Assembly: GCA_032160545.1 (NCBI GenBank)
Contig: JAVHVN010000213.1
Span: 1 to 10,302, forward strand
Origin: DATGFB01 sp032160545
GTDB taxonomy: Bacteria > Actinomycetota > Actinomycetes > Mycobacteriales > Jatrophihabitantaceae
Direction of reading: 5' to 3'
Length of the DNA stretch: 10,302 bases
In this document: one piece after another, positions 6,318-10,302 of the stretch
How the letters are laid out: each line of letters opens with the position of its first letter
Numbering within the stretch: the stretch's first letter is position 1
Position numbers and translations under genes: made by a program
The notes under the pieces: generated by a model
The model's input: the letters and a program-made list of their open reading frames with translations, nothing else
What the model was told of the DNA's origin: nothing
Database searches by the model: none

Positions 6318-7633
6318 GAATCGCGCCGGTCGACGATGCGCTGCAGCTTGCCGAGCGAGCGTTCGAGCGTGTCCGGGTCGACGACCTCGACGGCGACGGT
6401 GACGCCGACGCGGTCCTTGACGGCTGCCTCCACCTGGCGCGCCGCGACGGCGCGCCGCGGTTGCGGGCAGTCCGGCCGCGCCTCCACCCGCAGGGTGAGC
6501 CGGTCGAGGCGCCCTTGGCGCGTCAGCACGATCTGGAAGTGCGGGGCCAGCCCCTCGACCGGCAGCAGGATCTCCTCGAGCTGGGTCGGGAACACGTTCA
6601 CGCCGCGCAGGATGATCAGGTCGTCGCTGCGGCCGGTCACCCGTTCCATGCGCCGGAAGGCGGGGCGGGCGGTGCCCCGGAGCAGCCGGGTGAGGTCGCG
6701 CGTCCGGTAGCGGACGATCGGCAGCGCCTGCTTGGTCAGCGAGGTGAACACCAGCTCGCCGGCCGCGCCGTCGGGCAGCACCGCACCGGTCAGCGGGTCG
6801 ACCACCTCGGGATAGAAGTGGTCCTCCCAGATGTGCAGCCCGTCCTTGGTCTCGACACACTCCTGCGCGACACCCGGCCCCATCACCTCGGACAGCCCGT
6901 AGATGTCGACGGCGTCCAGGTCGAGGCGCTGCTCGATCTCGTCACGCATGGCTTCGGTCCACGGCTCGGCGCCCAGGATGGCGATGCGCAACGCGGACGC
7001 TCGCGGGTCGAGGCCCTGCCGCTCGAACTCGTCGATCAGGGCGAGCAGGTACGACGGCGTCACCATGATCACCGAGGGGCGGAAGTCGGCGATGAGCTGC
7101 ACCTGGCGCGGCGTCATGCCGCCGGAGACCGGTACCACCGTGCAGCCCAGCCGCTCCGCGCCGTAGTGCGCCCCGAGCCCGCCGGTGAACAGGCCGTACC
7201 CGTAGGCGACGTGGACGATGTCGCCCGCCCGGCCTCCGGCGGCCCGGATCGAGCGGGCCATGAGCGACGCCCACACGTCGAGGTCGTCCTCGGTGTAGCC
7301 GACGACGGTGGGGCGTCCGGTCGTGCCGCTCGAGGCGTGCACGCGGCGCACCCGCTCGCGCGGGACGGCGAACATGTCGAACGGGTAGTTGTCGCGCAGG
7401 TCGGCCTTGGTGGTGAACGGGAAGCGCGCGAGGTCGGTGAGCTGGACCAGGTCCTTCGGGTGCACCCCGGCGCGGTCGAACGCCGACCGGTAGTGCGGGA
7501 CGCTCTCGTAGGCGTGCCGCAGCGACCATTTCAGCCGGCTCAGCTGCAGCGACGCGAGCTCGTCGCGGGTCAGCAGCTCGGCCGGGTCGAGCTCGTCGCG
7601 AGCCGGCGCCGTGCCGAGCCGCCGGCCGCTCAC
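6314..7633 (-). CDS. paaK: Phenylacetate-CoA ligase family (AMP-forming aryl-acetate CoA ligase)
   Basis: The protein has 439 residues, the usual length of PaaK. I chose the GTG at 7633 because it overlaps the paaI stop (GTGA) and the homology starts just after it. The N-terminus has LSRLKWSLRHAYESVPHYR (31-49), typical of the family. The ATP/AMP loop is SSGTTGRPTVVGYT (101-114). Further motifs are YGYGLFTGGLGAHYGAE (144-160), GAEPW (221-225) and YGLSEVMGPGVAQEC (245-259). The C-terminal lid domain contains TGRSDDLIILRGVNVFPTQLEE and near the end GKLQRIVDRR, whose Lys is the expected catalytic lysine. It should activate phenylacetate or a related aromatic acid as acyl-AMP and then as the CoA thioester in the cytosol. 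The paired paaI supports phenylacetate, but the exact acid is inferred because the ring-epoxidase genes are absent from the window. It shares a transcript with paaI, the 43-codon gene and probably the SRPBCC gene. Confidence 0.9.
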   Translation of the reverse strand: MSGRRLGTAPARDELDPAELLTRDELASLQLSRLKWSLRHAYESVPHYRSAFDRAGVHPKDLVQLTDLARFPFTTKADLRDNYPFDMFAVPRERVRRVHASSGTTGRPTVVGYTEDDLDVWASLMARSIRAAGGRAGDIVHVAYGYGLFTGGLGAHYGAERLGCTVVPVSGGMTPRQVQLIADFRPSVIMVTPSYLLALIDEFERQGLDPRASALRIAILGAEPWTEAMRDEIEQRLDLDAVDIYGLSEVMGPGVAQECVETKDGLHIWEDHFYPEVVDPLTGAVLPDGAAGELVFTSLTKQALPIVRYRTRDLTRLLRGTARPAFRRMERVTGRSDDLIILRGVNVFPTQLEEILLPVEGLAPHFQIVLTRQGRLDRLTLRVEARPDCPQPRRAVAARQVEAAVKDRVGVTVAVEVVDPDTLERSLGKLQRIVDRRDS

Positions 7634-8028
7634 GACGGGTCCCGGTCGATGCGCCGGCTCGTCCCGCGCATCTCGGCCACGACGGTGCCGCCGCGGCGCA
7701 CCGAGATGTCGTAGATGCCGCTGCGACCGAAGCGGACCCGTTCGACCGCACGGGCCTCGAGGACGTCCCCGACGTATGCCGGCGCGACGAACGTGATGTC
7801 GGCGGCGGCCGCCACCGTCGTCGGACCGTGGCTGTTGCACGCGCACGCGAACGCAGTGTCGGCGACGGCGAAGACGAATGCGCCGTGTGCGATGCCGTGC
7901 CCGTTCACCATGTCCGGGCGCACCGTGAGGCGGGCGGTCGCCGTGCCGGGGCCGACGTCGGAGACGGCGATGCCCAAAGCGGTGGAAGCCGCGTCGTCAC
8001 GCAGCATCCGCGTCACGGCGTCATTCAT
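7630..8028 (-). CDS. paaI: PaaI-like hotdog-fold acyl-CoA thioesterase
   Basis: The protein has 132 residues, normal for PaaI. The motif VNGHGIAHGAFVFAVADTAFACACNS (41-66) matches the active-site helix of the family, with D57 in the position of the catalytic aspartate of the E. coli enzyme and N42/H48 nearby. A later conserved strand reads ITFVAPAYVGDVLEARA, then GIYDISVRR, and the C-terminus MRGTSRRI is also typical. It should hydrolyse ring-hydroxylated phenylacetyl-CoA or other aromatic acyl-CoAs and so rescue CoA from dead-end intermediates. AGGAGC about 5 bases before the ATG supports the start. It is the first gene of the operon and overlaps paaK by 4 bases. A promoter and inverted-repeat operator candidate lie 30-76 bases upstream, pointing to TetR-type control by a regulator outside the window. 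Confidence 0.88.
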   Translation of the reverse strand: MNDAVTRMLRDDAASTALGIAVSDVGPGTATARLTVRPDMVNGHGIAHGAFVFAVADTAFACACNSHGPTTVAAAADITFVAPAYVGDVLEARAVERVRFGRSGIYDISVRRGGTVVAEMRGTSRRIDRDPS

Positions 8029-8057
8029 GCGGGCTCCTGACCGAGGGTTGCCAACCG

Positions 8058-8071
8058 ACCGAATGTTCAGT
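8058..8071. promoter_or_regulatory. Candidate operator (TetR-like inverted repeat) upstream of paaI
   Basis: Read on the minus strand the site is ACTGAACATTCGGT: half-sites ACTGAA and TTCGGT around a central CA, with one mismatched pair. It lies just downstream of the candidate -10 box and across the likely transcription start, the classic place for a repressor. Short dyads of this kind are typical targets of TetR/AcrR-family repressors, which commonly control phenylacetate operons. The regulator is not in the window, so its identity is inference. Confidence 0.5.
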
Positions 8072-8073
8072 TA

Positions 8074-8104
8074 ATAATGGAGGGGAGCGGGCTGCCCGTG
8101 TCAA
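8074..8104 (-). promoter_or_regulatory. Candidate promoter of the paaI-paaK operon
   Basis: On the minus strand a perfect -35 box TTGACA (8104-8099) is followed after 19 bases by CATTAT (8079-8074), inside the most AT-rich patch of the window. The expected start would fall inside the inverted repeat at 8058-8071, giving a 5' leader of about 40 bases. The 19-base spacing is slightly long. On the opposite strand TTGCCA (8048-8053), 19 bases and AATAAT (8073-8078) give a plausible divergent promoter. Confidence 0.5.
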
Positions 8105-8172
8105 GTTGCCACTCGCCCGAGTTCGACCTCTACGTCGAGCAACTCGTCACCGAGCTGACCGGCGGTGCCTGA
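8077..8172 (+). other. Short frame ending EFDLYVEQLVTELTGGA, possible C-terminal gene remnant
   Basis: An ATG-led frame of 31 codons ends with TGA at 8170-8172. The first half (MEGSGLPVSSC) looks random and overlaps the paaI promoter, but the last 17 residues look like the final helix of a real protein and use preferred codons. It abuts the ferredoxin relic at 8165. It could be the tail of a deleted gene, possibly a regulator, but I cannot assign it. Otherwise 8029-8164 holds only the paaI leader and regulatory sites. Confidence 0.25.
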
Positions 8173-8260
8173 GCTGACTGCCGCCGGACCCTGCCACGCC
8201 TGCAAGGGCGGCGTCTGCGGAACGTGCCGCGCCCGCGTCACCGTCCACTACGACGCCTGA
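8165..8260 (+). pseudogene. Relic of a [2Fe-2S] ferredoxin domain like that of PaaE
   Basis: The frame ending at TGA 8258-8260 encodes PCHACKGGVCGTCRARVTV near its end. CKGGVCGTCRARV is the plant-type [2Fe-2S] cluster loop (C-x4-C-x2-C), and this exact flavour is typical of PaaE, the reductase of phenylacetyl-CoA epoxidase. PaaE is a protein of about 350 residues, with reductase domains before the loop and a fourth cluster cysteine about 30 residues after it. Here only about 7 residues precede the loop and 6 follow it, the fourth cysteine is missing, and nothing upstream encodes the FAD or NAD domains. It therefore cannot hold a cluster or work as PaaE. The nearest in-frame start is a GTG at 8165, without a ribosome site. 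Its position next to paaI-paaK supports a decayed or recombined phenylacetate cluster. Confidence 0.7.
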
Positions 8261-8388
8261 CCGCGCCGCCGGCTCGTCCCTGCCGCGCAGGACGGGCGGG
8301 CTCGGCTAGCGTCAGCGGCACGGTTCCAATGGCGGTGCCGCCGTCGACCGAAACACCCCTGTTACACCTGGATGGAAGGGTCCACGCC

Positions 8389-9792
8389 ATGTCCGTGCTG
8401 CCCGTCGTCGACGACCCCACCCGCGACTACGGCGACAAGGTCGTCGCGGTCGAGCCCGGGGGCGTGGAGTTCATCCCCCTGGACGAGCGGCACGGCTCAC
8501 CGGTCCAGCTGCTGTGGACCTGGACGTCGCCCAACATGGAGTTCGCGACGATCGCGGTCGGCATCCTCGGGCCGCTGTACTTCGGCCTCTCCTTCTGGCA
8601 GTCGCTGCTCGCGATCATCCTCGGCAGCGCGCTGGGCTCGGTCAGCCACGGCATCCTGTCGACATGGGGCCCGAAGCACGGGCTCCCGCAGATGGTCATC
8701 AGCCGCAGCGCGTTCGGGTTTCTCGGCAACATCTTTCCGGCCGGCATCAACGCGCTGGTCGCCGGCATCGGGTGGTTCGCCGTCAACAGCGTCAGTGGGG
8801 CGCTGGCGTTGCACGCCCTCATCGGCGGCCTGCCGAAGGCGACCTGCCTCGTCATCGTGGTTGCCGCGCAGATGCTCATCGCGTTCTTCGGACACAACCT
8901 GGTGCACGCCTTCGAGCGGTACGCGTTCCCGGTGCTGGCGGTCGTGTTCGTCATCGCCGCCATCGTGGTGTTCAGCAAGGCGCACCCGAACGCACCGGGT
9001 GGCGGTGGCGGCATCGGTGGGTTCCTCGTCATGACGGGTGCCACCTTCGGGTACGCGGCGGGGTGGAACCCGTACGCGGCCGACTACACCCGCTATCTCG
9101 GTCCGAAGACGCCGTCGAAGCCGGTGGCCATCTACGCCGGGCTCGGGGTCTTCCTGTCGTGTGTGCTGCTCGAGACGGTCGGCTCGGCCGTGGTCACCGC
9201 CGGCGGCAACGCCGTCGCGCCGGCCGCGTTCACCGACCTGCTCCCGACCTGGCTCGGCAAGCTGGCGCTGCTGTGCATCTGCCTCGGCGCGGTCGCGGCC
9301 AACGCGATCAACATCTACTCGGGCTCGCTGTCGTTCATGGCCGCGGGCATCAAGCTGCCCACCCACCTCGCCCGGGCGTCGGTGGCGCTCGTCTTCGGCG
9401 TCATCGGGTTCTTCTTCGCGTTGGGTGGTCTGAAGAACGCCGGCCAGACCTACGAGAACTTCCTGCTGATCATCTCGTACTGGATCGGGCCGTGGCTGGG
9501 CGTCGTCTTCGTCGACCGCTGGTTGCGTCGCGGCACGTCCGTGGACGGGGCGATCATCGACACCGCACGGCAGGGCTCGCGCGAGCAAGCCGGCGTCGTG
9601 CCGATGCTCGTCGGCATGGTCATCTCGATCTGGATCTTCTCCAACCAGACCAAGTACGTCGGCATCCTGCCCAAGCACCACCCGGCGTTCGGCGACCTGA
9701 CCTTCGAGGTCGGCTTCGTCATTGCCGCCGTGCTGTACTGGGCGCTCTGGCAGCTCGACCGCACCCGCCCCGAGGAGCTCCCCGTCCCGTGA
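8389..9792 (+). CDS. NCS1-family nucleobase permease (cytosine/purine permease type)
   Basis: The protein has 467 residues, normal for the bacterial cytosine/purine (CodB/Fcy2-like) branch of NCS1. I chose the ATG at 8389 for the GGAAGGG at 8374-8380 with an 8-base spacer; an ATG at 8332 in frame is possible but lacks family resemblance. After a hydrophilic N-terminus the first conserved block is GSPVQLLWTWTSPNMEF (36-52) at the start of helix 1, followed by about twelve hydrophobic helices up to residue 455. The hallmark GWNPYAADYTRYLGP is at 225-239, and NIYSGSLSFMAAGIKLP at 308-324. It should import a pyrimidine or purine base by H+ or Na+ symport across the cytoplasmic membrane. The following gene overlaps by GTGA and encodes a cytosine-deaminase-like enzyme, so cytosine or a substituted cytosine is the likely cargo. 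Confidence 0.93.
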   Translation: MSVLPVVDDPTRDYGDKVVAVEPGGVEFIPLDERHGSPVQLLWTWTSPNMEFATIAVGILGPLYFGLSFWQSLLAIILGSALGSVSHGILSTWGPKHGLPQMVISRSAFGFLGNIFPAGINALVAGIGWFAVNSVSGALALHALIGGLPKATCLVIVVAAQMLIAFFGHNLVHAFERYAFPVLAVVFVIAAIVVFSKAHPNAPGGGGGIGGFLVMTGATFGYAAGWNPYAADYTRYLGPKTPSKPVAIYAGLGVFLSCVLLETVGSAVVTAGGNAVAPAAFTDLLPTWLGKLALLCICLGAVAANAINIYSGSLSFMAAGIKLPTHLARASVALVFGVIGFFFALGGLKNAGQTYENFLLIISYWIGPWLGVVFVDRWLRRGTSVDGAIIDTARQGSREQAGVVPMLVGMVISIWIFSNQTKYVGILPKHHPAFGDLTFEVGFVIAAVLYWALWQLDRTRPEELPVP

Positions 9793-10250
9793 CGCCGCTC
9801 GATCCCGACACCGCCGGCGCGTGGCTCACCGTCGCCGTCGAGGAGGCGCGCGCCGGGCTCGCCGAGGGTGGCATCCCGATCGGAGGTGCCCTGTTCGGCG
9901 CGGACGGGCAGCTGCTCGGCCGCGGCCACAATCGCCGGGTGCAGGACGACGACCCGTCGGCGCACGGCGAGACCTCGGCCTTCCGCAACGCCGGCCGGCA
10001 GGCGACCTACCGGGGTACCACGATGGTCACGACGCTCTCACCGTGCTGGTACTGCAGCGGGTTGATCCGCCAGTTCGGCATCTCCCGCGTGCTCATCGGC
10101 GAGGCACGCACCTTTGTCGGCGGCCACGACTGGCTCGCCGAGAACGGCGTCCAGATCGTCCTGCTCGACGACCCCGGCTGCGTGCAGCTGATGACCGACT
10201 TCATCGCCGCCTACCCCGAACTCTGGAACGAGGACATAGGAGTCGACTGA
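9789..10250 (+). CDS. Yeast Fcy1-type cytosine deaminase
   Basis: The protein has 153 residues, close to the 158 of yeast Fcy1. The GTG start at 9789 overlaps the permease stop (GTGA). Zinc ligands are H59 in the HGE motif with proton-shuttle E61 (SAHGETSAF), and C86/C89 in TLSPCWYCSG. Like Fcy1 it has GGIPIGGAL (27-35), LGRGHNRR with the pyrimidine-binding N48, a segment GISRVLIGE (97-105), and above all a C-terminal end PELWNEDIG (143-151). The last carries the Trp and Asp (W146, D149) that close over and bind cytosine in the yeast enzyme. It should hydrolyse cytosine to uracil and ammonia; Fcy1 also accepts 5-methylcytosine. Guanine deaminase or tRNA adenosine deaminase are less likely because of these C-terminal residues. 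The permease before it and the oxygenase after it form one tightly overlapped operon. Confidence 0.88.
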   Translation: MTPLDPDTAGAWLTVAVEEARAGLAEGGIPIGGALFGADGQLLGRGHNRRVQDDDPSAHGETSAFRNAGRQATYRGTTMVTTLSPCWYCSGLIRQFGISRVLIGEARTFVGGHDWLAENGVQIVLLDDPGCVQLMTDFIAAYPELWNEDIGVD

Positions 10251-10302
10251 TGGCGCCTTCGGTCCCGGTCATCGACCTCGGGCCCTGGTTCGACGGGACG
10301 GA
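10250..10302 (+). CDS. Isopenicillin-N-synthase-like 2-oxoglutarate/Fe(II) oxygenase, N-terminal start only
   Basis: The ATG at 10250 shares its A with the deaminase TGA (TGATG), and AGGAG at 10238-10242 gives a 7-base spacer. The visible 17 residues, MAPSVPVIDLGPWFDGT, match the N-terminal signature of the isopenicillin-N-synthase-like non-heme dioxygenase family (VPVIDL followed by an aromatic residue and D/G). The catalytic HxD...H lies beyond the window, so function cannot be tested here. In fungi, thymine-7-hydroxylase belongs to this family, which is notable beside a cytosine deaminase. The assignment rests on a short stretch and is moderate. Confidence 0.6.
   Translation, partial: MAPSVPVIDLGPWFDGT

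Noticed and set aside
7634..7846. 71-codon upstream extension of the paaK frame
   Set aside because: It lies inside paaI in another frame and is Arg-rich; the GTG at 7633 gives the usual PaaK length and the GTGA overlap.
8224..8388. 55-codon upstream extension of the permease frame
   Set aside because: It overlaps the ferredoxin relic, is Arg/Pro-rich, and the ATG at 8389 has a good ribosome site.
8497..9681. Long minus-strand open frame opposite the permease
   Set aside because: The product is Asp/Arg/Glu-rich without structure-like patterning; the plus strand encodes a clear NCS1 permease.

Overview
The window comes from a very GC-rich bacterium, almost certainly an actinomycete (Actinomycetota). 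Third codon positions are nearly always G or C. Several starts are GTG, arranged as 4-base GTGA stop/start overlaps. The gene families also fit: a LuxR-type regulator with an N-terminal ATPase-like part, a luciferase-like flavin/F420 oxidoreductase, a membrane-anchored Hanks-type Ser/Thr kinase, a DUF4242 nickel-binding-like protein and a paaI-paaK pair. No tRNA, rRNA, CRISPR array, transposase or phage gene was seen.

Layout. Positions 1-443 hold the 3' end of a LuxR-family regulator, followed by a perfect 26-bp palindrome (460-485) and a small DUF4242 gene (551-802). A strong hairpin (826-855) separates that gene from a convergent gene (861-2393, minus) encoding a luciferase-like monooxygenase domain fused to a C-terminal hemerythrin domain. 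A 223-bp divergent intergenic region follows. It includes a possible 17-codon leader peptide (2562-2615) directly before a transmembrane Ser/Thr kinase (2617-3903). Next comes a solo FAD-dependent dehydrogenase of the KstD/fumarate-reductase-like group (4013-5674).

From 8028 down to 5679 on the minus strand lies a tight four-gene operon: paaI (thioesterase), paaK (aryl-acetate CoA ligase), a 43-codon unknown gene, and an SRPBCC-fold protein. paaI/paaK and paaK/43-codon overlap by GTGA. A promoter with a perfect TTGACA box and a TetR-like inverted repeat precedes paaI. Beside that promoter, on the plus strand, is a relic of a [2Fe-2S] ferredoxin domain like that of PaaE (8165-8260). This suggests the locus once held, or recombined with, the ring-epoxidase part of a phenylacetate cluster.

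From 8389 to the window end is a plus-strand operon: an NCS1-family nucleobase permease, a deaminase strikingly like yeast cytosine deaminase Fcy1 (GTGA overlap), and the start of an isopenicillin-N-synthase-like 2-oxoglutarate/Fe(II) oxygenase (1-base overlap). The set looks like import, deamination and oxidation of a pyrimidine base. A 5-methylcytosine to thymine to 5-hydroxymethyluracil route is an attractive but unproven reading.

The most interesting items are the oxidoreductase-hemerythrin fusion, the Fcy1-like permease-deaminase-dioxygenase operon, the broken paaE relic with the operator next to it, the 43-codon coupled gene, and the possible leader peptide ahead of the kinase.
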